64,000 bases of DNA from Steinernema hermaphroditum (GCA_030435675.1 CM059622.1:16802001-16866000); one strand, 5' to 3'; positions 32,153 through 45,358 are shown, counted from the first letter of the stretch. Notes: generated by a model from the letters alone, not told the origin. Numbers and translations are program-made.

Positions 32153-34386
32153 ATGGGAGATGCGACGGTCCAGCGCTTCTTCTCCAGCTATCACATCGAA
32201 CTGAAGGACGACTGGCGGCAGAGCGCCGTAAGCTTCATTTTGGCGGAGAAGGCGAAACGAAATCAGAAGGTTTATTCCCCTTTTATCTCTTCTGTTGTAA
32301 TCATTCGTTAATTTTAGGTGAAAACCGTCGATATGGTGGGGTACCTCTTTGAGCAATGGCTGTTCTCAGATATCGGCCAGAGTACGCTGCCGAAATTGAG
32401 GATACCCGCCAATGCATCACGCCTGTCAATAGTCACGAAGGTTCCGCTTCAAATCCTGAGCGTCATGGACATCTCGAAGCCGTTCTACGGCCAGTACCGC
32501 TCCATCATAAACCGGGCCAGCAACGCGAACAATAATGCTGAATTCAGGAGTGAAATTGACCAGGACGAAGAAGATGAAAAGGCAGGGAATACGTGTTATT
32601 TATTTGTGTACGTTGTTGTGTTGTTGTTACAGAAGAAGGAGAGCACTCGCGAGACTCTAATGCTTGTGCTGACCGACGGTCAAACAACGGTGAAAGGGTT
32701 GCGGTATACCGCAATCCCACATCTAACAAAGAAAACACTTCCTGGAACGAAGGCAAGTTGTTTTGGGCGTCTTACTGTGGGCTGTGTCACACGTGGACAA
32801 GCACAAGAACTTTTTTATATGACCAAGTTGATGCGCTCGTAACCAGTGGTTATGTGTTTCAATCAGTGGCTATATGTCCTTAGCCGCTGCTCATCGGAAA
32901 GTTTTTATATTTTCATGTAAAAACCTAAACATTTCAGGTGATGCTTATCGGAAAAACGGTGTACCGCCATGGGTGCTTAATGCTTACGGCCGAAAACTTG
33001 CAGATCATCGGTGGCCACTGCCAAAAGCTCGTAGAAAAGCACGCTCTGGTTTACGAACTAGCCAATCGCCTGAAGATCGATACCAGACATGTGAAGGTGG
33101 CGGTGGCCACATCCAACGATCCACAAATCTGCGACATACCGCCATCGGAGTATGGACTGAATTAGGCTGCAGTTTTATCCCGTTTGTTGCAGGATGCCAC
33201 CGGTCGAACCCACTGAAAACCGTGCAAACTTGCAGGTACCCGCCGCGAACGACACTCTGCGCGCCGTAGATGGTACCTTTGACCGCACGACCTCAAATCG
33301 CCTCTTTGAGTGCCCACCTGAACCAAGTCATAACATCTCCAATTCCTTCTACAATGATTCGCTGCTGGAAGAAGTACAAATACTACCAAAAGCACAAGAG
33401 CAGCCATTCCTGAAGAATGTAAGAAAGCTGACGAGTGACAAGTCTTTAGTAAGTGTCGTATTTCCATGTACATTTAATCATGTGGGTTGTAGGCGCCCAT
33501 GAAACAGCGGAAAAGGACTCTGAGACAGAGCACTATTGATGAGTGGCGAGAGCGCAGTTTTATGGAGACATCCACTTCAACTTTTGCCAGAGGATCGGAC
33601 ACGGATACGTCCGCGATCACAACCGTAGTTCCGAAGAGCGAACAGAAAGTTGTTTGGAAGTCGATTGAGAATCACCAACATGGAGCTGTTGAAAGAAGAA
33701 AGCGCAAATACTCTCCTGAAGAGCCCTCCCATCCGAAGCCAGTTCCTTGTTTTGGATTCAATGACACCACATTGGGCGCTACGCAAGGACCATCACTTCT
33801 CCACGACATCAAAGTGGAGGCTGACGACGACAGAGCTTTAGTAAGTCACGCCCGCAACTCTCTTTCTACTGAAAACTCTTTAGGTCCCATTCACACCACG
33901 ACCTCTAACACTCGTTGATCATTTCCGAGAGCTCAAGATAGCGTCGCTCGCGGAGGTCCTGAAGCAGAAGAGGTTTTGGCTGAAGCCGGAGACGCGACTG
34001 ATCCTGCCCATATTATCAGAAAGTTCTCGCGACATCGGAACGGCGATGGACCAATGGTCGCTGATGATATACGTGTCGGATGAGCACAGAGAACGAGTCG
34101 AGATGGTGCTGCAGAACGATCTACTCGTAGAACTGTTAGGATTCACCGTCCAATATTGCAAGGTACCGTAGTGGCAGAGTTTATCAATCTAAAGGCTCTT
34201 CGTTAGGAACTGAGCAGCGCAGGGAAGCAAGCTGAGCTAGCGCAATGCAGGGACCGCGCACTCCAAGTATTGAGCATCTTTAAGCGGCTCGACCTCGTTT
34301 ACACCGTGGAATTCTCGCCGTTTCCGAAGACGGTTCCAGTCATCAGGAAGGTGGAGAACCTCGCACGGACGCTCGCCCTTTGTTGA
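32153..34386 (+). CDS. RMI1: RecQ-mediated genome instability protein 1 homologue (RMI1)
   Basis: Exons 32153-32269, 32318-32581, 32633-32752, 32938-33149, 33193-33448, 33493-33840, 33884-34162 and 34207-34386 give 591 aa. The N-terminal helical part and OB fold are those of RMI1 (LQILSVMDIS, LMLVLTDGQTTVKGLRYT, GTKVMLIG, TAENLQIIGG). A long polar middle follows, then a C-terminal OB fold (WSLMIYVSDEHRERVEM, LLGFTVQYCK) like the RMI2-binding domain. RMI1 stabilises the BLM/topoisomerase III dissolvasome. Introns 2 and 3 appear to use GC donors (32582 and 32753); the third is the consensus AAG/GCAAGT. The read-through of intron 2 would be in frame but hydrophobic. Confidence 0.88.
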
Positions 34387-34853
34387 TATATATTTTTGTT
34401 GTAACTAATGTTGTTATATGTATGTAACTGATATAAATTTATAGATTGTTTTTGGATTTGTCGATGGGATCGAAGTGTGCACTGAGCCTCGAAGAACTTA
34501 CTCTTTGCTAAAAAAAGTAGCAAAGAGTAAAAAAAAACACGCGGGTCACGACAAATATTCTCCAAGATTCAAATACTTCGCTCCTGAAGTACACCACGCC
34601 GGTGGCCGGTGGCTGGTGCTGAAGCTGCGCTCAACATTGATGACCTAGCAATCAGTTTCCCACACAACCGTTCACGATATCCAAAAGAGTGTCATGCACC
34701 CCCATAAACATGCCCGACAACACATTTCAAGATGGAACAATACGAATAACTCGTCCCATCTTCAGATGGAGCTCAAAACCACCAAAAGCAAAATTAAGGG
34801 CACAGTTCTAGAAAATAATTCAATAACAGCAACAAACAACAGTACACCTACGA
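34387..34853. other. Spacer between convergent genes, with a 13-bp hairpin
   Basis: 34498-34510 (TTACTCTTTGCTA) and 34518-34530 are perfect inverted repeats around a 7-base A-rich centre. Otherwise it is AT-rich 3' flanking DNA of RMI1 and the minus-strand gene. Confidence 0.55.
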
Positions 34854-36075
34854 CTACGACAGTATCAACGGAATAGATTCATCTGCGAAGTATCGGGTTA
34901 TTGCATCTCGGAGATCATTCTGCAGCTGGTTACAGAGGGTTCTATGAAGAGGAGCACTGACGGACTGCCAGTACAACCTGTAAATCCTGTTCGCCAAGGC
35001 GGACTTTGGACAAACGCATCGTAGAGATTCGACTTCCTCCAGATCCACCACTAGTCCTGCAGTTCTTGATACAATAAAACGGAAGAGAAGAGATTCCCAC
35101 ATGGCCAGCTCGTCAGATGATTTGCGATAGAGGATAGAGATATCGTGACGGAAGAAAGGTCGGAAGGAGTGATAATTCTTGGGAAAACAAGCAGAATCTT
35201 GAATAGGAACAGGTGAAGGGAGAGAGGAGAGTGCATAAGGAAGACAAGAGAAGGATATGAGATCGGCGGCTTCACTGTTCCAGAACTTCTGATCTCGATT
35301 CTTGTAACCCGAGGTCAGGTATTCGTGAAAAATCGTGGGATCGAAAGGAATAACTGAGTCAGCTATCATGTCATAAGAAGCGGCGGTGTAGATGATTTGC
35401 CAGCTGTCCTTGTTGTGAACAGGCAACTCGGATGAGAAGTGCTGCTGCTTCAGAACAGCAGAGTGCTCCAAACCCGACTGGCGCTTCGCAAGAGAAAGAT
35501 GGAATCTGCAATCTTCCGTCATTATGTGCTGCAGTGAAGCGAAGATATTGTTCATCAGCTCTCTGCAGCGCTTCAGATTCGTCTTTCCACCGGGATGCGG
35601 GAAGTTCATGATGATGTCGTTGTACTTTCCTTTCCACTCTATTGGAATCTTAGTAGCATCAACTTCGAACTGCAGTTCCACATTCGGTAAAGACAGCAAC
35701 TTCTCGATTGATTCAAGACCGGAGGGATAACGCTCTATGAACTGTGCCCTGTCTTCTATGACAGAAGCAGTGAGCTTGAATTCCGGGTACATTAGCGCCA
35801 GTGCTCCGCTAAACGAGAGATTGCCATCGCCGAGAATAAGAACATTCGGACCTCGGTAAGGCAAACACTTCCTGCAGGTACTTGTTTTCTAAACGCAATA
35901 AAGAGAACATATACAACGGCCATGATATATAGCTTACATCTTGGCCAAGAGTAAAGACGGCCTGAGAAAGGCTGGTGGACTCCCGCGGCTCATCGTCAGC
36001 TGCTTCCCGCTGGCAAATCTTCTTCTCTGGAACGTCGACCTCGGGTTCCGTCCTCAATTTGCACTTCTTATTCAT
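34854..36075 (-). CDS. FDXACB1: FDXACB1-like protein: BMT5-type Rossmann domain plus FDX-ACB domain
   Basis: Two exons (36075-35938 and 35888-34854) give 390 aa. The acceptor GATTGCAG lies 5 nt before the ATG. After a charged leader, VLILGDGNLSFSGALAL is the SAM-site-like motif of the DUF2431/BMT5 family, and IIMNFPHPGGKTNLKRC is its second signature; BMT5 in yeast methylates uracil in large-subunit rRNA. Near the C-terminus, RHDISILY and NRIYRLYWQSVSAPLHRTL resemble the ferredoxin-fold anticodon-binding domain found in metazoan FDXACB1. Substrate not known. Confidence 0.8.
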
Positions 36076-36642
36076 TCTGCCTGCAATCAAACATTTACTT
36101 ACAGTTAGCAAATGCCCACAATCATGGAATCGGACCAGAAAACTCGGAAGCATTCGCTGTTTTCAAGTTACAAAGGTGGTGGCATTCGAAGCAGCGGAAG
36201 CAGCGAAATCAGAGAAATCGCTGTGAGACCTCATGCAGTAGACAGCAGCGTCGTCGTTCGAAGCAACACAAGCAGCGAGCGGTGAGGTCTGTCTACTGCT
36301 TATGCTGGACTTAGAGCAACTCATACCGCAAACATACCGTAGTCAACTTATACCATGGACAATACCACACGATACAGTTCATATCATTTTTTGGTTTATT
36401 TTTGTAAAAGTTAGCATCCACGTTCCGCTGAACGTAGCTGTATTTTCGGTTCAACAGGTTTTTAAGGAGTTCTCACTTGTGCAATTTTCGGAATTGGCCG
36501 TTGTCCACACATCTCCCTTTATTGTCTGTAATTGACAAGAATACGGTAGCTTTGCCGTATATCTGGTGAGTCACGTGCATAAGGCGGACAGGTCGCAAAG
36601 ATGCGATATAATATTTTTTCCACAACAACATCTTCTTTCACT
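36076..36642. other. Intergenic region
   Basis: It holds a short direct repeat of GCAGCGG/AAGCAGCG phrases (36180-36290) and nothing that I can call a gene. It contains the promoter of the FDXACB1-like gene and the 3' flank of the RING-CH gene. Confidence 0.5.
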
Positions 36643-39600
36643 TTACAACACGTTTTGCATAACCGTCTCTTCGTTGGCGGTGCGCGGCCGTCGCCTAAAG
36701 GCTCCACTGACCAGGCGCTGCGCATATCCGCAGATACTGTAGTCCTTGTAGGGCTTCATTGCCACCCAATACTTGTTCTTCGGCTCAGCGTTCTCCATCT
36801 CGGGGTCATAGTTGAGGAGAACGGACATGATCTCCTCGCTGAAGTCATCGGTTTAGGCCGGCGCTTCGAGAGGTGACTTACTATTCGAATCGGAGATGAT
36901 AGTGCAGTTTCCAGAGAAGATAGACGGAGTAGATGGACAGGCATATGACGAGAACGCCGAGGGAGTAGCCGAGGAAGAACCATTTGAAGGAGGAGAATGA
37001 CTTGACCGTCTCGAGGCTCGACGGGAGGATTCCGGTCCAGATACCGACGTAGAGGGGTAGGAGGAGCGACGCGGTGACGGCCAAGCGTTGCACAGACGAC
37101 CAGGCCAGCAGGAAGACCTCTTTGTCGGTCTTGTTGTGCTGAAAAAGGTCCATAGAGGCATAGAGATGCGAGCTGTACCTTCGGGTCGATGAAAATCCAC
37201 GAAACGAAGAAGACCGTTTCCACTTGGACAGGATTGTACGATTCGACGAGAAGTTTTATGATGAGCAGGTACATCGCCGCGTTGCAGAGACAGGCGGCGA
37301 TGACTCCGCCGGCGCGAACGAACTTCTGCACACTGGTGCCGAAGATTCGGAGGAAGAGCCAGCCGATGCCAAGCGCCACGACATCGTTGGAGTAGACGTC
37401 CGGGAACGATAGCAATCTAGAGACGAACCGACCGAAGAGCACTGAAAAAAAGTAGAAAGTAGGGCTTAAAAGTAGGCCTGATTCAAGTCAAAAACCCCTC
37501 CAAATAACATTTTTCTTCTGTTTTAGGAACAGCGTTGGTTTGCACGCTTGACGAAAAGCTTGACCCATGGGTTGTATAATAGTGACCTTTTTGATACGTT
37601 TCTTGCTTGATCATTTTAGCTTTTGGACGCGATACATATGAAAATACTGTTTCTGGATATTTAGAACCTTATCTCAGTCGTACCTTTCTGAAAACTAGCC
37701 AATTTCTCTACGAAATAGCTTGCCTATGACTAAAATGTTCATTTAAAGCAGAAAAATTTCGGTCTCTGGTTCCTGAAACGGCTTTTAATCAGGTCAGTGT
37801 AAAAGTTTTGGAATGGAGAATGCGATCCGAAATCGTAGATCATAGAAATGGGCTAGGAAATCAGTGGCGTTTTACAGTGATAACGGAAAATAGCACTGTT
37901 ATCTAGCAGAAATCTCAAGTAGATTATAGTAGAAATTTCACAGTGAGAGCATACAAGGGGGTTCAATTAGTGGTGCCAGTAAAACAGATGCCAGAAATCG
38001 AAACGAGTCCGAATCAGCACTCGATCCCCAAAAACCCATCGAGTTCGAATCTCGAGTCCGGACTCGTTTTCAGACTCGTTGGCATCTCTGGCTTGAAACG
38101 TATATCCCAGTTGTAAGTGTATGGTAAATGAGTTCCTGAACGTCCTGATTTCAGAAATCTTTAAAAGCGGATCTTTGAAAATATTGTTAGATTTGTCAAT
38201 CGAAGACAAGAGGGGGCACGATTGTGGGCTACAGAAATCGGCCCCTTAAAATATCGAGTTCCTCACCTCTCATGACCAGGTTTTGTTTATTTTCGATGTG
38301 CTCAACAAGGATAGGATTCGATATTTTGGAAACATCGGAAACAGGAACCCTATCTGTAGTACAGAAGGTACAAATTGTGTTTCTGTCTAACAGAAACTGT
38401 ACCTGTCACGGCTCCTACGATCATGATCTTACAAGGAAACTTACAAGCAAAGAGAGTGACCGCTGTAAAAAGAACCGCCGTGAAGAGAAGGACGAATATC
38501 GACAGAATACAGCCTCTGAGTTTGCTTTCTGAAACGTTTCGATTTTTGCCGCTGGACGATAGGTTCAATTGTCCTACTTTTAGCGCTGAACGCGCGATGA
38601 AGCACCCCGAAAACATTGAAAACGAAGTTGGCAACTGGAAAGGCGTAGCTGATGACATTGAAGACGAACATCTATATTCTCAGAATGATGACTGATCGCA
38701 GCTCACTGGGAACTCACTGTCATGACTGCCCGGTTCATCCCCTCAAACACTTTGATGAGCGTATCCGATCGGTTGTGGCCCTCTCCGAAGATCCTTTCCG
38801 AAATATTGCGACTGTCATAGGTGCCCAGATTCAGTGGTAACATCGACGGAAGTGCCCAACTGGTCAAGTAGAGCGGCAAAATCATAAATACAACCATTGT
38901 CAATACGATGTAGAGCTGCAAAAAGCGGCAATGTAATCCTGCGGTGACCGCTACCGTAACCCACCACCGCGTACTGAATGCGCCTGAGGCCGTCGCGGTA
39001 CTTGTTCTCGACGTTCTGGATCGGGAAACGGAGGATGCTCGCGTTAGCCGCGATGTTGAGCACTTTGCCATAGCCCATGATGTACAGTTCGGCCAGCTCG
39101 AGAACGATGAGTTGGCCGACGGAGAGGTCGAGGAAGAAGGTGCCCGTCACCAGAGCCGAGTTGTAGCAGTCGGTGTACCAGCCGACAAAGAAGCGCTGGA
39201 ATGGCGAAGGATGAGGGAAAGAGGATGTGGCTGATGTACCGTAATGATGTGATTCAAGAGTTTTCCGAAAACGAAGGAGAATGTGTGTCGGATTACTCGA
39301 TTGAGGAACTCGTGGAATGGCCTAGAATTGAGGTGATGATTAGAGCTGCTGTTGAGCGACTATGCAATGTGTGTAACTGATAAATGGTTCTGGCATAAAG
39401 TCGGTTCAGGCATCGCCTTTTGTGCTTTTGGGCATCCCCTTTGCTTTGAGGTGTTCCACGTTCCCCTTTTTTCAGGTGTCCCTTACCGGATTTCAGGCGT
39501 CCCCCGCTTGATTACCTTTGGTTTTCAGGCATGATGCCTCGAATTTCGACTGTTTCTTCCTTTCCTTATCTCCCCTTTACTAATGCTTGGACCACTTATG

Positions 39601-42281
39601 AGCACTCTTGAAAGGGAAGCTTCCAAAGTGCCTGACTCAAATTTGAGATAGAAGTAGACCTAGTGGACGCTTACACCAAAATCCAAATTTTTATACGCAT
39701 TTAGTCCATATGATGTGGGGTCCTTGTGAACAACTTTTCTGCTGAAAGACACTTATGGGTTTTTCTAGCTGATCTCCTTGGTTTTCTCCAGTGTTACATT
39801 AACCGAACTGAACTGCAAATGTAGAAGAAGGTCCACTCTGTGATCCTATCAAATGTGAACTGTATGAAACCCGTGTCACTGTAGTGCGGCCAAGTGAATG
39901 CTGCCTTACGGTAAATACATCAAAGCAGATGGTTAAGTGACAAGATTGACCGCAATATGATAGCCTCAAAGCCTAATCGCTTGCTTTGTCGTTCAGATTT
40001 TAACTTACAGAATTCAACGAACTCTTGGAAAGGCCTAGAATTGAGACGGTATAATGAATGGTTCTTCCTTAATTCATCCCACCCTTGATTAATGCTTGAA
40101 CTGTTTATAAGCACTAAGGTCTCTCTTGGAAGGGACCAAAGTGCCGGACTGAAATTTGAAAATCAAAATCCAAATCGTATATGACGTGCTAATTCGCTTG
40201 CCTATCACTTTGTTGGTCAGGGTTCAACTTACAAGATAACGAGGCTGGTGAACTCAAGAAGCGCAAAGATCCCAATGAGGAAGAGCGCCAACGCCTCCAT
40301 CTCCAACTGTCTCCGCGTCCATCTAGACGGGATACTCTCCGTTGTCTCCGTTTCACCCGATTTGGGAGCCGTCGAATTGGCCACTTCTGACCTGGGCACT
40401 AAATCGGCGTACGTAACCATAGATCACGAGCGCTGAGCACCTACAGTATGGCGCAACCACCTGGACGAGTCCCGTGGTGACGACGACGAACGTCAGGACC
40501 ACCAACGCGTACAGGAAATCGCTCTTGATGACATCTTTGTACGTCGTCTCGCGAATCTTCCTCGACGACTTGACCTGCCCGATTTTGGGCAGGGGACTCT
40601 TCGCCCACTTCAGGTGGCGTTGAAGGATGGGGAGCTTCAGGTACTTCATGATGAACACGGCCATCTGCAGGTTGACGACGGTGGAGCTGATGGTTAGGAA
40701 GATCATCGACTCCTCGTCCGCCATTCGCTTCATGTTGATGAGGAACGAGGCGAAGATGGCCAGAATGGGAAGGATGAAGCTGCCCACGCTGAGCAGGTAC
40801 TTTCCGAGCGCTGAAAAGAGCTTGTCTCAGTGATATTTCTCAGATTAATTCAGGAATGAGGTCCATTGAAGTGGATCTGAATAGCTACGAGAACAGCCTG
40901 AGAATTACGGTAGCATCTAATGGCTAGGATTGCATCTAACGCCAGGATGAACTAGGAGAGCGAAAACAAATATAGATTTAAATTTGAGCTCACTTCGCTC
41001 GATGAGAATAGCTTAAATCTCTAGGCATGTGCCGGGACCGGAACCAAAGCCTTGTTCAGTTCTTAGTGAGCTGTAGAAAAGCCTAAAAGTTGAGAACTAA
41101 GAGTTTTGGAATATGATAGAATATAGATTCTTGGAAGTTGTGATTAGTCCATATTTGATAGACTCCTGTTCGCCCTACGGAGGTGCCTAGACATGTCTCT
41201 CATACGTCACCAGGGCCTCTCTCACAGGTGAAATCTTTGTGCGAAATACAAGTATAAAGAAAGTTATCTTTCGAGTTCATGTCAAACCCGTGTAGGTCGA
41301 TCTACATTGGTTCATTCTACTCAAAAAAACCGGGATTTTTTTCTCGATTTCTATGAAAATCGTCCCGATTCTCTACTTTCACCAATCAGGTTCAAATGTC
41401 CCTTCTTCGTGAAATTGATGATACACAAAAACACTTATGACTCTGCCCAAAAGCGGTGAACTTACAGGGGAGCATTTAACGTCCTCGGTGAGAACGGATA
41501 ACATTCCCCTTTTAATAAGCCTGGAGTACCCATAGGCAGCTACTGTTTTGTAAGCAGAATACACCCAGGTACTAGGCCTAGTGTATCAATTTTCACTCGA
41601 AACGGCTGGGGTCACCCTTAAATGTTCCGTTGTTAGAGAAACTGGGATGTTAGAATACGGTGGCTATGTGAGGATCTATGATTGGAAAAATGAGTGTAAT
41701 TGATGCAAGGTAAGCAGTGGTTGTTACGTCGTCTTAATCGGCATCGAAGGCCATCAAATTATGGGTAATTGGTGTTTTCGCTGGCTTTGAGACGATAGTC
41801 GAAGGTAGGATTAGGAAGAGGGATGAGAAGAACTGCTAGATAATGCGGTTATCTAATTGGGTACGGTACCCTATGGAATCGAGGATTATTGCGCATAGAA
41901 ACTCTGAGTGGGCAATCAACAAAATTATAGGCTACGGGTTGCGTGGATGAGAGCCGTATAATAATTACGACTATACCCTTTCTTGAAGGGAATCTACCAT
42001 GAAATCACTCACTCACCATTGAAGTAGATGGCCCAAGTGACGGCTCCCTGACTGACTTCGTGATCCTCATAGTGCAACTTGTACTGACATACATCGCACT
42101 TCCCGTTCCAGTCACTGGGCCTCAGCTCGACCCACCGGTCCAGGCACGACTGGTGCACATGGAGCACGGTGCCGGTACACTTGCACGGGCTACAGAGCGG
42201 CTCGTCGGAGGAGCAGTAGCAGATGCGGCAGTTGGGGCCGTCGGCGTCGCTCTGGAGGCTCACCGCCTCCTCGTCCGGCAT
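36643..42281 (-). CDS. Multi-pass RING-CH E3 ubiquitin ligase, MARCHF6/Doa10-like
   Basis: Twelve exons (42281-42017, 40810-40445, 40398-40233, 39321-39240, 39195-38965, 38915-38718, 38671-38578, 38528-38445, 38353-38267, 37441-37179, 37138-36882, 36838-36643) keep frame throughout and give 762 aa. Residues 18-68 are a RING-CH finger (CRIC, CKC, HQSC, CDVC with a 7-residue CxC-to-H gap). At least ten hydrophobic segments follow (for example LFLIGIFALLEFTSLVIL, LYIVLTMVVFMILPLYL, FFLGYSLGVLVICLSIYSVY). An N-terminal RING-CH plus many membrane spans is the layout of MARCHF6/Doa10, the ER ligase of protein quality control; that family is usually 900 aa or more, so I give no symbol. Intron 1 is about 1.2 kb, and intron 9, about 0.8 kb, has no other gene. 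Confidence 0.78.
39310..40200 (-). repeat. Duplicated intron segment with a partial copy of exon 4
   Basis: About 40010-40165 resembles 39310-39650: both contain (A)GGCCTAGAATTGAG, CTAATGCTTG..C and CCAAAGTGCC. The upstream copy reproduces the exon 4 acceptor and the first codons (PFQEFVEF versus PFHEFLNR) but then hits a donor-like GTAAG. It could be a dead or alternative exon of the RING-CH gene. Confidence 0.6.
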
Positions 42282-44429
42282 CGCCGCTTCGTCTGCGCTT
42301 CGAATTCTAATTTCACCTCAACGAGCAGTAAGTAATATTCGTGAGGCGTGCACGCGGCGGGCGGCGCTCCGATCAATAATTCAGCTGTTCGGCTCGCGGG
42401 AAGCAACAGCGCCGATTTCATTTGTAAAGGCGACGCGACGCAAAGGTCACTAGGGGGAGCGGCGTGTGAGGCGTGCGCGCTTGTCGCAAAGAACGGTCGG
42501 CGTCGTTTTTTGGGGCGTTTTTTGAGGGGCATCCACATCAGATAAGGGTGTTTTTGTTGAGAGGGGCAAGAGGTCGAAGATCGGGAGGGGTCATTGATAA
42601 TGTGATACAGATGTTTCGGATGATTTTGTCATCCGTTCATCGTAGAGTTTCCCCGCAAAGTGATAGGGTCTGCGGTTTACGGTGACCCATAAACCACAGT
42701 CCCAAAAAAAGGTAAAAAAAATCAGGAGGATTGAATTCCTGGCATGGTACAGCAGCCATTGAAATATCGATACAATGAAAATCGTATTCATGTGGACGTT
42801 GAACGCCTCTGGCTCGTCTCCGTGGCACAAGGCTCCTTTGCTTCTGAGGGGCAAAAGTCATTGATAGTGTGATACCGATGGTGGTAGATGGGAAGTTCCG
42901 GATGATTTTGCCGCCCATTCATCATGGAGTTTCAATTTACGGGTGGCCTAAGGGAGGTAAAAAATCTGGAGGAGCAAGTTCCTAACAATAATAGCAACTT
43001 GGATGATACAACACTATGGCCAGGAGTTACTCTAGAGTGAGGGGGACAATGTGTGGTAGCAGTGGAGATAAAGGGGGGAGGGCTTTCACATTCATTCGCC
43101 AAAAGGTCGTTTATGACCGTGGCAACCAGTGTCTCCATGTGACTCTCGGGTCCTTTCATATGGTCCTGGGGGGTGAACGTCTGTAGCCAGATCGATAAAT
43201 AGAACACTCTCAGGACAAACGATAATTGTTAGAGCGTCCGTCTTAATGTGGATATGACTATGGAGATGCTGATTATTGGCCGATCTTCTACACCTTCTTT
43301 AGTGCACACGTTCAATTTTCAAGTCAGTACTGTAGAGCAACGAGCAAAGTGGTTTTCCTCCCTTCTCTGGCCACATTACGACAAAAACGGTGGCAATGTA
43401 CATACTAGAACGTACTAGACAGAAAACATGACATTTTCAAAGGTTACAATTTAACAAAATTTCTTTATAGCCGTCTGTTTGACTCAATAAAGGTAGAATT
43501 TGTGGTCGTTGACTTCGGGAGTCGGCGTACTCTCCCCAAGAGAGCTTCATTCAGTTGTTTCATTTGATCCTATTTCCCTCTATTTGTCACATCGACAACG
43601 TTGCAAGTGCGTGAGAATGCATCAGAAAAACAGAAGACGTGTTGCTTTGAAGTCCTCGCTGGGAAACAAGATGACCGGTTTTTGAGATACCCTCCAGATT
43701 GAGAAGTAAGGGAATTGAAAAGGTCACAAAAGGAAGTGACACAAGACAACAGTCTAATTTAAGGCTGGCGTTTATGCGTGTTTAACTCCCAAGATCACCC
43801 TCTAACTGGTCAACGACAGCTCGTTCGGCGAAGATTCCCTTGCTAGAGCTGGAGCTCCTGCAGGGTCATATGATACCTTATGCATCAAGTATAATTCGTG
43901 TAGTATCATGGGAATTGTCAAGGGAACTTAATTTCACGTTGTATCGTGTGTGTAAGAACCAAAAATTTATCGCACCCTTAACTAACTAGTCAGTGCAATG
44001 TGCATCAACCCTCCCACGTCCTCGTCTCTCTACTCGGACTCCCAAACAACATATTTTCCTTTTTTGTGATTCTCGGCTCCCACGCGCCTATGTTGCTCTT
44101 TAGCTGACAAATAGGGCGAATTAGGACCGTGTGAAGGAAATGAATGGAACGTCTTTTTCGCGAATTTTGATTTGACTCCCATTGCAATTATAAGGGGGAC
44201 ATACGTCAAAGATACAGTGCACATGGAAACATCGTTCGAGGAACGAACATGAACATGAGCTTTCCCATATACATAAGTGCTTGGTCGATGTGTTTTTAAA
44301 AAATCGTTGGCTGTGCTTTGTGCCTTTACATTGTCATGCCCAATTAAAATAAATGTTGCGTGACATTACATTATTTCCAAACCTCATCATAAAAAACGTG
44401 GATCGGAAGTTCAAAGTTAGAAAACCCGG
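42282..44429. other. Intergenic region upstream of the RING-CH gene
   Basis: 42340-42540 is GC-rich, as expected for a promoter of the minus-strand gene. 42590-42740 and 42858-42975 are diverged direct copies of one segment (CGGATGATTTTG, ATCNTNGAGTTTC). No gene is supported in the rest. Confidence 0.5.
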
Positions 44430-44970
44430 CAGTGGCTGAATCATGTCGAGGCGCGGCGGTGGGCCACAGCGAGCGGAGCGGTATCATATCTTCAGTTCGC
44501 CTGGCGGTGCACACTTCAGCTCAGAGAGCATCATCGGCGGCTTTCATGGGTGGAGAGAGTGAAGAGCTATCTCCGTTGGAGACGAGACGTTGGAACTACG
44601 GCTCCCTGGTGTTCCAGAGAGATCGTGTGGACTACGCTGGAGACACAAATGAACCTCGTCATTTGCAGTGATCTACGAAATGCTTTCGATGACGAAAGCA
44701 AACGAAAGTACATCTTCGTTTGCGCAAAACAGTCGCTTCCGGTGTTTTGAAAACGCTTTATGGATGTTCCCCTTTAGGTAGCTAACGTAAGCAGGCGACG
44801 ATGGTTGCTCTGTGTGAAGTGGAAAATGGGGACATGCCTCTTTGGCTTTCACATACACAGATTCTAGACGTTGGAAGGTGGAACCACGGCTCCTGGCGTT
44901 CCAGGCGTTCTGGAAGCCGGTTCGATCACTGAGCTCACTTAACGTGGTCACATTGAGAGAAACGTCCACC
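44430..44970 (+). repeat. Dispersed non-autonomous element, diverged copy 4
   Basis: The block TGGAACTACGGCTCCCTGGT (about 44590) is shared with 353-965 and 20176-20673, and a second fragment (CACGGCTCCTGGCGTTCCAG) lies near 44886. Confidence 0.65.
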
Positions 44971-45227
44971 ATATGGTTGTATTTCGGCGCAACACATCTG
45001 AGACTTTTACCTCAAAAGCGGGCTAACTTGTCCCCGTCGCAACTCGCGCATACAAAAGCACGATCGAGGGACCCACAGTGACTCTTGACGGCCTATATGA
45101 TCTGGTCCTTGTCGGCGCGGTGGCAGTGGATGTACGCCCGTTTCTGGTTGCCGTGGGAGGCGAGTTTAAGGTGATCGTGAGCGAAGACAATGTACCCGAA
45201 CGGCGCAGCTAGCGATCTGTTTCTATA

Positions 45228-45358
45228 GAGTGTGCCAAAAGTTCTGCAAATTTCCCTCAAAATGCTAGTTTTTGGCAAGGTTTACTTTCATCCACGATTT
45301 TCATGTTTTATGTGGGTTCTCGGTCTACTTGATGCTTGTAGAACTTTTGGCGCACCTG
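45228..45358. mobile_element. 131-bp mariner-type MITE
   Basis: The ends GAGTGTGCCAAAAGTTCT and the inverted CAGGTGCGCCAAAAGTTCT are flanked by TA dinucleotides (45226-45227, 45359-45360). Outside the TA, CGAT(C/T)TGTTTCTA is also repeated in inverted orientation, so the inverted repeat may be longer. Confidence 0.75.
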
